From Helopsaltes ochotensis (Eukaryota > Chordata > Aves > Passeriformes > Locustellidae): a stretch of DNA of 64,000 nucleotides. Made by a program: the position numbers and the translations under genes. The stretch spans positions 333,942 through 397,941 of the forward strand of contig VXBM01000057.1 of assembly GCA_013400155.1 (NCBI GenBank), in the 5' to 3' direction. Shown here piece by piece: positions 11,451 to 24,854 of this stretch. Each line of letters opens with the position of its first letter. The stretch's first letter is position 1. The notes beneath the pieces are model-generated. The model saw only the letters and a list, made by a program, of their open reading frames with translations. It was not told where the DNA came from and did no database searches.

Positions 11451-12450
11451 TATAACTAAGGAAGGGTTCATGGGTTGAGATAAGGACTGGGAGAGATCAC
11501 ACCCCAAATACAGTCTCGGGTAAAAGAGATTTGAATTGGGGATATTGAATTTATTGCTAACAAAATCAGAGCAGGGTGATAAGAAGTAAAATAAACCTTA
11601 AAAACAACTTCTTCCCACCCCTCTCTCCCCTCCTTCCTGAGATCTACCGCCTCTCACCCAGAGCAGTGCAGGGAGATGGGGAATGGGGTTTATGGTCAAT
11701 TCATCACTCATTATTTCTCCTGCCAACCAGGGAGAGGAGTCCCTCCCCTGCTCCAGTGTGGGGTCTCTCTCATGGGAGACAATCCTCCACAAACTTCTCC
11801 AGTGTAAGTCCATCCCATGTGTAACAGTTCTCCATGAACATGGGTCACTCTTCCATGGGATATAGCCCTTTAGGCACAGCCTGCTACAGCGTGGGTCCCC
11901 ACAGGGTCCCAAGTCCTACCAGGAAATCTGCTCCAGCATGGCCTCCTCTCTCCACGTGTCTGCAGTTCCTGCCAGGAGCCTGTCCCAGCACAGTCCTCCC
12001 ACAGGTTCACAGACTCATCTCAGGCATCCACCTGCTCTGGCGTGGATCTCTGCCACAGGCTGCAGGTGGATCTCTGTAGCCCTGTGGTCCTCTCTGGGCT
12101 GCAGGGTGACAGCTGCCTCACCATGGTGGTCACCATGGGGAATCTCAGCTCTGGCACCTGGAACACTTCCTTCCTCTGCTCCACTTGGTGTCCTGCAGAG
12201 TTGCTCCTGTATTTTCACCCCGCACTTCTCTGGCTGCAATTACCTCTGCTCAACAACTTTTTTTTTCTTCTCAAATATGTTATCACATAGGTGTTACTAT
12301 AGTTCCTGATTGGCTCAGCCTTAGTCAGCAGCACATCCATCTTGGAGGCACCTGGCATTGACTCTTCTGGACATGGAGGAAGCTTCTGGCAGTTTCTCAC
12401 AGAAGCCACCCTGTGCCTCTCCTCTACCAAAACCTGGTCATGAAGACTTA
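11450..12450. mobile_element. Avian dispersed repeat, probably endogenous-retrovirus LTR-derived
   Basis: A block of about 1 kb with higher GC than its surroundings. It is built of diverged 40-60 base units in which CTCCAG(T/C)(G/A)TG and CATGGG or CACAGG phrases recur (for example near 11,750, 11,800, 11,840, 11,930 and 12,030). It ends with a CAGCAGCACATCCATCTTGG stretch and a run reading TTCTCACAGAAGCCACCCTG. I recognise this arrangement as a dispersed repeat common in bird genomes and, by inference, LTR-derived. I cannot name the family or define the termini. The overlapping open frames are repeat-derived. No viral gene is visible. Confidence 0.6.
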
Positions 12451-14499
12451 ATATACGGTGTCATATACTGTTTGCACAGTGCCTCATTTAACATGTTGTC
12501 AGTCACCTTAATAGTTGTTCCAGAGTTGCTATCAATTAAAAGTAAGTGGAGCATGTTGATCAGTTTACTTCACAAGAGGCAAGGCAGGGGCAGTAGCAAG
12601 CTCTGTGGGCCAAAGTTTCATTTGTCTGCTACTGATTTTACTGTATATCCACCAGCTATGGGGAATGCACAGCCTCTGGCCTGTATTTAAGCTCTTTTGC
12701 TCAGTCTGTCTTTAGCACCAGTAATTTCAAAATTACTGACTAACTGAAAGATTTTCATTATCTCAGTCTTTTTAGCTGCTTGTGTTGGACAAGAAGAGAT
12801 GAAGACCTGAACCTGTGTATCATCAGACTGCTGAAAATATAATAGATTGGTTACTCAACACAATACCCTTAATAATCTTGTATATTCAGTGGCAGTGGAT
12901 TTAACACAGTGGACCCACACAGGAGTCCCTAGGAGTTAACAAGAAACTGCTGAATGCAGCCTTGTCACAGAGGCTGTTATCAAGGAATTATGTTATCATC
13001 CAGAACTGCTTGAGACCAGAGATGAGCTTTATGGTTAGTGATAGGAAAAAAAAAGAGACAGATCAGCTGGTACTCCTAATGGTTCATAATTGCCAGGAGG
13101 AAACTGTTGAGCACTACAACAGAAGCAATCTTTGTAGGTCTAAACATGAACTGCCAAAGTCAGACAGTCCTACTAAGTCCAGATGCTATGAAAGCTGGTT
13201 TGAGAAAAAAATTTCAACATAGCATTACCTAAAGGAGAAAGTGATTCACTAATTAAGAATTCCCAATAACTCAATGCTAAGATCAATGTTTTGAGTCCTT
13301 CAAGGCTTTGAGATCCTGTCCTCCTACTGACAGCTTTCAAGTATCAGTTCTTTATCAATGTCCGCTGAGTATGTAATTTAAAGCTGTCACTAGATGTTCT
13401 CCCAAAACATACAGTGCTATATTGAGTGGTTTACACAATACTGAAGACCAACACAGGTCATCCCAGTAGCAGCCATTGGTACTATGATTTTCTTCACCAG
13501 GGAACACATGAAACACTCAGTGGGATGGATTTATCTGGATTTGTCCTTGATTAACCAAGCAGTTTATTTCACTACAGAAAACTTGACTGAGATTATTATT
13601 GTCAAGAGAGATAATTTTTCCTTTTCTCTTCAAGCCACAGTACAGGTATAAAATAAATCTTTTGGACTGATCTATCAGCAGTGTGCACTAGACTGCAATT
13701 TACTGATGGTTCTTGCTGTCTTCCTTTATGCTCCCGTTGTCACTAAACATCCAAGGAAATAGATCAATTTGTGAATGAAGCTACTGAAAGAAGCCTAAAA
13801 AAGCAAGATGTGGCAACAAAATTTTACCTAGGTATCAACTGTACTGTTCATGGACACTTAAAATCTCTTTTATAGCTCTGGAAACAAAGCTCTAAGAACC
13901 ATAATAATTTCATGCCAGGAGAAAAGATGAAATTTCAAATCAAACTCTAAGAACCAGTTTCTGTCTACCAGAACTGGACTGCTTTCCAGGTGTATGGATT
14001 CAGCCCACCATCACCTCAGATCATTCCATTGCTTCAGGATAGACAGGCATGTCAGAAATTTGACTGAATAATCAATGCAGCTGGAGGCACAGCCAGCCTG
14101 GGCAGAGCCAATGCCTGCTGCCATCAGCTCAGAAAAATGTTACTATCCAGGCTGTTAATAGGACACTAGAAACCGTCTAGGATAAGGATCTTTTCTCTAA
14201 GACAAAAACTTCCTCTCAGATCCAGCTACATCAGACAGCAGGCCAACATCACATTTCTCCCACTATCTCTTTTTGACTTTGTCTATGAACTCCTCCTCAT
14301 GAAGTAATTTGGCCAAAAAAATTGTTCAACATCATCCAATCAGCTATTAGCATTTTCTGTGAAAGGAGCATGCCAACCTAGCCTGCAAATTATAGCATGA
14401 AGGACAAACTGAGATGAGCCTGTGGAATAAGATGGCAGCATTTTAGACTGCATATGGACTTGAAGCAAAAAAATTACAATAAACTTTTTCCATAGTTCT

Positions 14500-14910
14500 G
14501 TAAGGCAGAAAGAAATGGAATATTATATTCAGCTTTGCCTTTATTAGTCAACCAAATGGAGTTCAAAAAAGGACATAAGTGATCAAGAAGCTGAGAAATG
14601 AATTTGTAATATTTAAAAATTGTTGCATTTATGTAGCTCAGGAAACTACAACTAAAGTGGATGTAAGGAAAATGTGACAAACACCCTTTTATTTTGGAGG
14701 GTGGGAAAAATAATGCACGTTGGACAAATAAGCATCAACTAGAAACAGTGTTCAGTTTAAGAAAAGGAAATTATACATTAACATTTCAGGAAATATTTCC
14801 AAAGAGCAGTTCTTCCACTGCCAGCCTTTGGAATAAATTTAGGTTGGAGAAGTTGAAATCTTCAAATCTAGGGAGCTACAGAATGAAGAAGGTAAGGAAC
14901 AGTGAATAAG
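14500..14910 (+). mobile_element. Possible old CR1/L3-like LINE 3' remnant
   Basis: The order of phrases (a GTGATCAAGAAGCTGAGAAA segment, then one with GAGCAGTTCTTCCACTGCCA and TTTGGAATAAATTTAGG) loosely follows the 3' part of old CR1-type LINEs. The match is weak and may be chance. Confidence 0.28.
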
Positions 14911-17164
14911 GAAGTGTCTCCTGTTGCTGGAAAAATAAATAGTCATAGTGGGAAAAATAAACCAGAGAAACTTCCACTTTTTAACTAGACAGTTGTTCAA
15001 ATGTAATCCAAGAGCAGTTATCCTTTTCTTTTCTGTGTTTCACTTCTTGCTATCTCATCTGGGTTCAAAATATTTATTAGTATCAGTGATAATTTATTCA
15101 ATAAAAGTAACATGAAGCACAAATAGTTGTGTAAATAAAGTTATATATAGGTGATATGTGTTGAAGCAGAGTTTTGGTATTCTCTTCATAAGCATGCTAT
15201 TAGAGCTTGATTCCCACATGGCTTCTGTTTGTAAATGCTTCAGCAATGATTTAGAGAAGGTCAAGAATAGCACGTTATATTCCTAAAGTAGTTTTTGTTC
15301 AATGATAAGTTACAGTGCTATTTCTCAGAATTTCAATAAGACTAAGAAATACCCTTAAGCTGCTTATGTTTTTACCCTTTTTTATATTTTAGGGACCATC
15401 AGAATGACCACTCTGTGGGCAAAATGAAGAAAACATATTTCTATTTGAATTTTTTTCACCTTGAAATGAACAGGGTGTATTACCTTCCTATAACACAACT
15501 TTCAGATGGTTTGGGAAAATGCTGCCAGCTAAGAACTTCTGGTGATGTCAAGACTCTCAAATAGAGCAGCTGCATAAACACATGAAAACTGAGATGTCAT
15601 AAAAGATTTAAGATAACTTTGAATTCTGACATAATTTTAAGACAGTCTTTCTTTTTCTTCTTCACTCTTTCTCTTTTCCCTCTCCTTCCAAAAAATACGT
15701 GGAAATATTTGTGATAAAACACAGCAGGTCATATAGATGAGATTTACATGGAAGAATTGGGAGACCTTTACAGTATGTGGGAAATACCAAAGACAAGAAA
15801 GCAGACATTTCATTAGCTCAGCTATTATTTATGAATCAACTAGAATGACCTTTTATACTTCTTTGATAAAATTTACTTACTGAAACCCCAGTGAAAATGT
15901 ATCCAATTTATAATTTAGATTTCCAGCAAAAGCCTAAAATTAAAATTCATATTTAAGTTGAAGTGTTAAGAGCCTGTACAGATTTCCACTCCCCACAGGA
16001 AGTCCCTGAGGCATAAGAAGCATTATTCTGATGGTCAGAAGTCTCCAGCACTACATCATACTAATGATTTTGCATTAACTAGCCAAATGTTGGGTCTTTT
16101 AACAAATGTGAATTTTGGTAGGAAGGCTCAATCATCATCTGGTTTATAGAGGCAAACAAATGGCAAGACTTTGCCCCTAAAGATTCTTCAAGGCATACAG
16201 AAATTCCACTCATTAATGCACTACTATAGATTAGAAGCCATCTAAGATTATTTTAAAATTTTACACTGTCTCAATAGTCAGTACTTAGAAGTCCTGATCC
16301 TTTTTACCTCAGGCTCTGACAAATCCCAGCATCTCTCCAACAAAATTGTGCAAACTATGTAAACACATGAAAGCAAGCAGGACAGAAGCTTCATAGATGC
16401 AGACAATAATGAAAACACTCAGTCCTACAGGTAACAGAGAGCTGTATCTCAGTGGAGGAGAAAAGATTTGAGCATATTCTTAGCTTCTAGCATAGACATA
16501 ATCCCGTAACTGCAGCTGCACTACTCACACCCTTCATTTTATTCATATGTTTTCCAGGTATGCTGGTGAGATTACAATACTCAATGGCTTCCAGGATTGC
16601 ACTGAGGGCATTTTTCTGATTTCAAATATTTTATCTTTTTAGACAGAATAATGTGACATCTGATAAGTCTCCGGGCTTTTGACCCCAATTTCATATGTTG
16701 CATTATTACAGTTTCATGAAGAGGTTTACATGCTGGAAAGGAAAATTACATGCGTGGCATAAATTAAAACATGATGGAGGGGTACAACAGATGTCTGTTT
16801 ACACCACAAAAGGGTTTCTTTTTGTGTCTGCAACACAGCCAGCTAACACTCTATCCGTTCCTCTATCTTCATCAACCTTGAGATATTTGTAAAGGTTTCC
16901 CTGCATAAGCAATAGAAGTAGAGATTTTAGTAAGCTATATTTTTTCTTTTCAGTTTTCCAAACCATAAGAAAACAGTCTCTATACTCACTTGTGGAATTA
17001 CATTAGGGAAATTGACCCAGTGAGTATGTAGTTTAATCTATTAACATGAAACCAAAATGTAGGTTAGTATAACCACACAAATGCTCAGTCTTTAGAAAAT
17101 CTAGCACCAGAACCATGATAGCCCACAGCCATGACTTCTTGTTCCAATTCTTACACAAGAAGCT

Positions 17165-17285
17165 TGAAGCACTTTATAATAGGGAATAAGTTTGGCTTTT
17201 CTCATTTTACAGCTGAGAAGATAAAAGTGCCTAAAAGGGGAAACAAGAAACTGAGCCTGGGGCCATCTCAATTCCAGCCATATGT
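17165..17285 (-). mobile_element. Possible MIR/CORE-SINE remnant
   Basis: The plus strand reads AGCACTTTATAATAGGG and then TTCTCATTTTACAGCTGAGA. This resembles the reverse complement of the MIR 3' half (tail, then the 'cctcattttacagatgagga' phrase). It is short and diverged. Confidence 0.35.
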
Positions 17286-19870
17286 TATTGTTTGAATTAT
17301 TTCAGCAGCAGTACCAATGCCAGTGCCAAGTGCTTTTGAGGTGGGTGTGATTTGTGGGAATAAAGCAACAAATTTAAACCTACAGCGTATTTTGTGGCTG
17401 GAAGAGAGGAAGGAGCACTCAATGAAAGCAGCACGTTAGTTTCTCTTCACAGCCAAGATACACTTCAGCTTATATATCGAAATCAAATGGGAAAAAATCT
17501 TTATGCTTAAAAATAGATTTTAAAAAAGAAACCTGGAAAACTGGTCTACTCTGTGAACACTAACACTGAAATCTATTTTCATGCATCTGTTAGAAAAATC
17601 CAAGGTAACATTGGTGCTCAGTATTCTTTTCGTTTCCTTTGCCTTTGTTCTTTCTCCCTTACTAACAGCTGCCACCTACTTATGGCATTAATTTTGTGGA
17701 ATTTACTTCATCTTTTTCCACTTTCTTCACGTCAAATTGCCGAGATTTTAGGTATCAGCCATATGGCAACCAGTCCCTCACTCAAAGTTCTCGTACTTTA
17801 TCTTCTACCTGATGTGACAATTTAGACAGTAGAAAAGCAATGCAAAATTACATTGACAACAGTGTGTGATTTAAAACAAATACTTTCTCATGCCAAGGAA
17901 ATGTTCATAGTAATCTCTAAAGTAAGACTGAGAGCTGATGCTTCACATTGCAAATATTACATTTTCATCAAGATCTTTTTCAGTTAATAAGGAGACTGAG
18001 GCAAATCTCAAAATAAGGAAGAAGTTCAAAAGCATATGTTAGACAGTCAGTGCTCGTGGCACTTTCAGGACATGAAGAGGGAACACAATTGCCAGTATCA
18101 GTTTCATGAGGTTATGTATGCTTAGGTTAGAGAAGTTCTCACCTGGAGCTTGGGTGCCATGGAAATGTATGAAGATCTAAGAAGAACTGAGTGCTGCTAT
18201 ACGTGTTCTCATCATAAACAGAAAATAATCTCAGGCAAATTGAGACTTATTTTTAATCATATTTATATTTTGAAGGATGCAGTAGCCCATTTACTGCAAA
18301 ATGACGTGTTAAGGATTGATCTTGCATCAAAACAGGGTGTGATAAAGAAATTACAAAAGCATGCCCAAAGATAATCTAAGATGTGGAGATAGTAATTGAG
18401 TGTTTTCCTCCCTTCCTCACACTAATATGAGAGGTAGGCAGTGGCTTGTTATTGTCATTGTATTTTATGAAATACTGAATGTCTGTGTGGCTACTGAGCA
18501 CTTGGTTGTTACTGAGCTGACTGCCAGAGCAGTGAAATGGAGCAGGAATGTGGCACTCCTCTGAGGCGTTCATCTGCAGATAAACAGATGTTATAATGTG
18601 GAAACAGGAAGCAGGAAAAGTGGTATCAACGTATCACTTGTCCCCTGGAATGGAAGGCATCCATCTTCTTCCACTCACCCAACAAAGCTCACTGATACAC
18701 ATTTCACATCAGACGGCTGTAGTGTCTCAGGCTGGTAGGTGTTTAGATGCTGGAGAAGCAGTGGACTTTTGAAAAAAAGCAAGTCTTAGAAACTGCAATT
18801 ATCTTTTCCATAACTTCACTGGCTCCAGGATCAGGCAGAGGCAGTGTATCACACTGCTTCTCCTAGCACCACTGTTTTAAGTTTGATTGCGGAAAAAATT
18901 GAATAGGGTAACAATTATAACGTGAAGGCAAGTTTGACCTTTGCCTCCCAGTCTTTCAAAGAAACAGAGGCTTTGGCCATGAGGTGTTTGTTCAGACTGT
19001 CCAGCTTGTTTCTGAACTGTGAGAAGGGTAGTCAGGGCCACTGGTTTATCTGTGCACCAACATCTCACTCTCAATGACAACATCTGTCTTTACTACAGTC
19101 TCTTAACATTCTCTACCCAAACACTGCTACTGCACAGGACCAGGAGCAGTACAGCAATAGACCTCAGTGCAGTTACTTGCTCTGCTCTGTCCCAGTTTGG
19201 GTTGGCTGCAGCTCCCACTATGCATCTGGAGGCGTTTCACTATTTAGATGATTACCATCAAGCTCAGCCTTTCACCCTTGCACAATAAGGATCAGTTTGC
19301 AATCAAATGTTTTGGAATACTTTCTGGCCATTTATCACACAATTAAGCAACCCCCTTTCAGAATGTTCTAAAAAAGCATTGAAGTGTAAGTGTTCTGCAA
19401 GCATGGTTACTGATAGGATGTTGGAACAGCGAAAACCATTTTCACTTTGATATCCTATTCTGACTTCTGAGCATGTTTGGATATGTATAATATTTTCATT
19501 TGCACGAGAGACAATACTTAGCAAGAACACAAAACATTAGGCATTGCTAACATTCACGCCAGGTAAAACAGCTTTCCCACTGTCCACTTGTATTTCAGAC
19601 TTTGCACACTAAAGACTGCCCATTTCACAAAATAGTCACTGCACTGAACTCTCTTCTGGCAAATCTAGAAAAAGACCTATCCAGCAACATGATATCTTAT
19701 GCCAAACAAAAACATTATTTTTTTTTAAGTAGAATTTTTAGGGTGAAAAAATGGTATTTATACTCACTAAGCCAGCTGTTTTCTTAGAAGATTCTGTTTC
19801 ATCCTCATTTATTTGGGATCTCACTATTCGTTTCCTCTGCCACTGCAAACAACTGAGCAGTTTTAACTGG

Positions 19871-19981
19871 CTATGTGGGCTTCTGCATCATCAGCGTGAG
19901 GTGGTGGAAGCACTCATCAAAGTTGGGGTCCTGTTTCTTGTACAGGCAACCCAGAACAATCCAGGTGAAGGAGATGAAGCT
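19871..19981 (-). pseudogene. Short coding-like island, unidentified (possible pseudogene or exon fragment)
   Basis: On the minus strand, 36 codons run from AGC at 19981 to a TAG stop at 19873-19871, with a TAA codon immediately upstream. Third positions are strongly C/G-biased and the peptide (SFISFTWIVLGCLYKKQDPN, continuing with FDECFHHL and ending MMQKPT) looks like a hydrophobic segment and tail of a real protein. The flanks are AT-rich and not coding-like. I do not recognise the family. It may be a processed-pseudogene piece, an isolated last exon, or a conserved element that mimics coding sequence. There is no good splice acceptor. Confidence 0.3.
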
Positions 19982-21539
19982 TTACCTCATTTCTTTAGAG
20001 AAATAACATCTTCCCCTTTCCCCACACTGCAGACTATTTCCATAGTGCTTGAGATTCACTGAAATATGAATGCTATGACTAACACCAAAAACCACTTAAG
20101 CTTTCAGCCAAAAGACTTTTTAATTTTAAAAAAACCACCTGAGTTTTCCACTGAAAACATACAGATTTTTCAAACAGTCCTATCTGTTTGAAAAAAAACC
20201 CACTAAGGTGTAGTTTTCTGTCTGTTATTGCATTTCTTAGTCCTGGCCCAAGTACGTGGCCTTAAAAAAAAATCCATACTACTGCTGTGGAAAAAACATA
20301 AGATTGTGTTAAGTGAGCATGGTAAGAAGCATTTCAGTTCCCACCAACTAAATTAATTTAACCACAATAAGACCATGAAGAAAACAATTAAGAAGTTGAT
20401 GAAACTCCCCTTTTGGCCCTGGAAAGTCCATTTCCTCCATTTCTTAATATGTATGAGATGGAAAATAAATCTTTGCTGGCAGCATTTCAGTTCAAAATAA
20501 AGATTATAATGCTGCAGTGCACAATGGCAAAAACATTTCACAAAAATTCCTGTTGAGCAATTAGAAAAAAGATGTATTATTCCTCTCAGATCATAACAGT
20601 AGCTTGATTTCCACTTCAAAAAGTAATTCAGAACATTTCAAAAAACAGCTATTACGCATTTTAAATTAAGCAAGTCTGAATAAGTTGTAAGTGAAAATTT
20701 GACAGAGCTAATCAAGAAGCTCTCTGGACCACCAATACTATTTAAATGAATTTCACACTCATAGGAAAGATTTCAGAGGACTGAGGTGAGGAAAGAACTA
20801 ATACAGCATCAGATTTTCAGTGAGTAGGTAGACTAATTTAAATTGGCGTAGCAGGAAATGGAAAGAAAATAATGGAATAAGCCATAATTTTTGATCATTC
20901 CAGGACATAGAAACCAAAACTAATTTAAATTACTCAAGTTTATAAGAAATTGAGCTGGTCAGATAAAACTGACTTATTATATTGATCAGCTAGAATTAAA
21001 AATTGGTTGAAGAAAAAGCCAACACACATGAAGTATTTATACTACTGATGGGCATTTAAAAGTGTGTCACATGACAGACTGAAGCCAGATTTATACAAAA
21101 TTAACTGGCTGGTATGAAATAGGTTTCAACTATGGTTTCTGAATTGTATACAGACATCCATTAAGCACAATTTTCTATTCTTATTTTAAAAATTGGTTAC
21201 TATAACATTATTTAATATTATTTTCAACAATTGAAATACAAGATAAAACTACCTTTCAAATCTCATCTAAAGATGAAAAGGTTTCAAGGGAGAGAAGCAA
21301 AGAAAACTAATGAATACAACTAATGAATACTGGTGACTTCCTAAAATCAGCTTGCTTTGTCTTCTGGCTGCAAACTGCATTCAAAGGAATGTGGAAACAT
21401 ACAGGACAGGGGTTCACCAACCACAGAAGCAACAGGTACATGAATTATTTATACTTCAGATCTGATGTCACTTTTATAAATATGAGGTAGAGTAGCAGTA
21501 GGGAGAGTTGATACTGTACAATTCTTTTAGCAGTCCTGT

Positions 21540-22030
21540 TTTGCTATTAGTGTTCCATTTAAAAATGCATTTAAATTATTTAAAGGATCCAAAGAAGAGT
21601 GCCACAAACAGAAGACCCAGAATACTTGAGTCTATTTACTCATTTAAAAAAAGAAAGCTGAAGAGTGACTTGTTCAGTTTGTAAATGCCTACAGTGAAAA
21701 CAGTGTCACATCATGCGCTTCAGTTTAGCAGACAACAGACAAAAGATCTGACAGCTGGATATAGAAAGATGACAAATTCAGTCTCAATGTAAGAGACGTT
21801 TAATAGTAAGTAATTATAATTTAAACAATTTGGGTGGATTATTAATTCTAGGAGCTTTCAAATCAATGCAGGATACTTCTTCTAAGAACAGCTTTAGTTC
21901 AAATAAGGATTTGAGGAAGTCTTGGAAACTGTGCTCAGCAAGAGAGCAGACTGAACACATGGTGTTTCCTTCCGCCTTCCGAATCAGATTACACTGGAAC
22001 CGTTACATTTTTCTCATGGAAACACCTCGA
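21540..22030 (+). mobile_element. Ancient CR1/L3-like LINE 3' fragment
   Basis: The phrase order GGATCCAAAGAAGAGTGCCA, then AAAGCTGAAGAGTGACTTGT, then GCAGACAACAGACAAAAGAT, then GACAAATTCAGTCTCAATGT, then TTTAATAGTAAG follows the end of the reverse transcriptase frame and the 3' UTR of old amniote CR1-type elements. No open frame survives. The copy is highly diverged, which suggests insertion long before modern birds arose (inference). Confidence 0.65.
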
Positions 22031-23260
22031 AGGAGGTAGATTTAAAAAGGGAAGAAAGTGGGCATGAGCATTTTGGACACACAGGACCATGCAATACAGT
22101 TGGGACTATACGGTTGTATTACACCGCTACCTGAAAGAAGCATCACCTAGGTGCAGCAAGAGTGCAAAATTGTGTAGGTAGGGAGGGACCCTAAATTTTT
22201 GTACTAAAAATTATGAAAATGGAAGCAGCAACAGCATGCTACGTTCAGTCTAGCGGATGCCAGAAATTTTGCATGCCAGGAGATTGCTCAGCCCAAGTCT
22301 GCAGGGGTACTGTTTCTTTCAGACTGTTTTTATCATGAGAAAGAAAAACAAGACAGATGCAATGCACCTGAAAGAAATTCACCTTTTTGGCCTCAGTGAA
22401 ATAAAGGCGAAGAGGCTTGACACACAGCAGAGAAACCTATGTAAAGGAAAAGGTAGTCAGAAGAGACAGGAACATGAGAATTTCCTGCTTGAATTGTATC
22501 CACACTTTTGTGAACATAAAATTTGCAAACACTCAGTTTCTAGTCTCAGGAAATAAAATTATTCCAATTGCTGGCACTGTTTTTGAATATAAGGCAATGA
22601 GATTCAAGTTGTCTTGTCTGGTGCTGACTAAGAGCTTTGACCAGAATCTCTTGCATCTTAAGACAAGATCTCATGCCACAAGGCTGCTGGATGTTCTCTC
22701 TGCAAGAGTCATGTTTGAACAAAAGAAAGACCATGTAAAGACAGCCACAATTTGAAGAAATGTTTTGGTGAAAAGCTGGTATACAGATTTAGTTGGAGAG
22801 TGTTCTTTAAGAGAAGAGTGTAACATTTTTTACTCCAGTAATTCTTTCAGTAGCCAAGATTCTTATTTCACAATTTCAAACGTCTGCATACCCAGCTGAC
22901 AGGATTAAGTGTAGGAGTTCACCCTGCACAGACGGTGTGCATAATGTACAGTCATCATGGAGACAACTGCTCAGAGATGGAAAAATCCTTCCATGTTGTT
23001 CATGACAGATCTATGGCAGCAGGCACCCACAACAATATATTTTTAGAGTTCTGTACAGCCTATTTCTATTCATGCTCCTCCCAGAGACCCTTTAATTCAT
23101 AGATACTATTAGAGCTCACGTGACTCTCTTCAGAGAGATACATCATAGTATCACTTTTGTATCTGCACTTTCCCACATGGGCAACATGCTGCTGTGGAGC
23201 TGTATTTAAAGCATGCTTAGGAACCAGGGACTCTGCAGTTCAACAGCCCTAAATAATCCA
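22030..23260. other. Intergenic DNA between the old LINE and the CIPC 3' end
   Basis: No gene recognised. The open frames at 22,257-22,755 have no domain and lie in AT-rich sequence. A palindromic E-box, TCACGTGA (core 23,117-23,122), is the only motif I would note. Confidence 0.55.
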
Positions 23261-23280
23261 CAAACTTTTCAAGTATATAC

Positions 23281-23286
23281 TTTATT
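23281..23286 (-). terminator. Candidate polyadenylation signal of CIPC
   Basis: TTTATT on the plus strand is AATAAA on the minus strand. It is followed downstream by a TTTGTGG-type U/GU-rich stretch. A second hexamer lies 190 bases earlier in the transcript (23,476-23,471). Confidence 0.45.
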
Positions 23287-24835
23287 TCATTCATCTTTCA
23301 CAGTCAATTTCTGTAAAGTTTTAGCAAAAAGGTCATGTTCTATAACAGAGGCGTTAGGCTACTGTATTCAGAGCTAGTAACAGGCTTTGAAAGTACAGAA
23401 AATATTTACATTCCAACTAGAACAGCAGAATTTCAAAAAAACATAGTAAAAGTAATCAAAAATACCAATATTTATTAAAACTTAATACAAAAACCAGTCT
23501 GTCTGACCCATCAAGCTACCCCACTTGTAAGTTGTCAGCAACAGCTAAAGCTGCAGCAGGCCATCTGACTGATTAGATCAAGGCAGCTGTCTTCAGCTAA
23601 CTTTTTAATACCAAGTCTTGCTGCTTCAAAGATCAAAAAAACCGTGTGAATTCATTGCTTAGTTTCCACTCAGAGGCTAACATTTCTGTTCAAATCTACT
23701 GGACCACTAAGAATCTGGACTTATCCTGGTGCTGATGAAGTCAACTAATTTTCCAAATGCATTTCCAAGCTAACCTATTTTATTACATTGCAGGCAAGAA
23801 AGGAAAGCCCTTATTGTTTTAAAGCTTTATCAGGGCTCCCAGGAATAAAGGCAACTAAGAAAACTGAACAGAATGGTACCTGATGATGTATTTATCACCA
23901 GAGACCTTCAACATCCTTTTTTTAAATAGATGTTGAGTTAAGGTTTCCCATTATCTAGTGATATGCTTTCTAAGGAGCCCCAGGTTTGAGTTCCAGAGTG
24001 GATTTTTCTAGTTCAGTAAATACTATTTAAGTCTGGACTGATGCCCAGTAGGAGATTTCTAACCAGCTGCTGGACTTTACTCGCAGATTTATTGAACATA
24101 AATTTATTCAAATTACACCAGCTGAAAGGCCCATTAGCTGTAAGCACACCCACTTCAGCCCACCCTCCATACTGTCAGGGAAAAAGTACACATGGCACTG
24201 CAAGGACTACATGAGATTTCCACCAACTAAGTCTCCCTAAGTCAGAGGGCACTGCCCTGCAAAGCAAGTTTTTCATTCCTTTATACTCTACTAGAGCAGT
24301 GGAAATAGAAAGGAGAAGGTCACTGGTAGACTCATTTTTCCTTGTCTTGAACAGCTACAATTGGACTTCATTTTTTTCTGCCTCCTTTTCATCTCTAGGT
24401 ACCCTGAACCCATCCTCTCGTTTTCTAGGACAATCACTTCCTAAAAATACATATTCTGAACTTCAAATTCTCCTCTCTATTTAATAGGTAGAATAAGAGC
24501 TTTAGGAAAAGTAGGAAAAATATCCTATGCACTTTCTCATCCCTCACACCTCTAGGCTTATTACATGTATTTGATCAATGGAACTGCCACCTCTCCTTGT
24601 AAGAAGTTCAGATGAAAACAAGATCTTCTTTCACAAATGGACTAAGGTACCATCAAATCGATCCTTCCAAATGTCATTTGGTGCAGATATCACAACTGAT
24701 AATTGTGTCTATATTGGATATGTCCTACATTATTTCATTGTACTGTGCTGCCCTCTGGGTTTGCTGGCTGAGTTCTGATATTGCCAGGCTGAAAGTTATG
24801 AGACATGGTAGTATCATAACTATATCAGGTAAATT

Positions 24836-24854
24836 AAAAAAAAAAAAAAAAAAA
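24836..24854. repeat. 19-base A homopolymer
   Basis: Uninterrupted A run on the plus strand inside the putative CIPC 3' UTR, so a U run in the mRNA. No retroposon body is visible on either side. Confidence 0.9.

Larger units (their letters stand above)
12450..21540. other. Intergenic DNA with only weak or old repeat traces
   Basis: About 9 kb of AT-rich sequence without a supportable gene. A possible old LINE fragment (14.5-14.9 kb), a MIR-like trace (17.2 kb) and a short coding-like island (19.87-19.98 kb) are entered separately. Confidence 0.6.

Noticed and set aside
12015..12239. Possible viral gene in the LTR-like repeat
   Set aside because: No gag, pol or env motif is seen; the frame is a repeat artefact.
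11598..12309. Several open frames of 74-123 codons on both strands
   Set aside because: They lie in a dispersed avian repeat and reflect its GC-rich composition.
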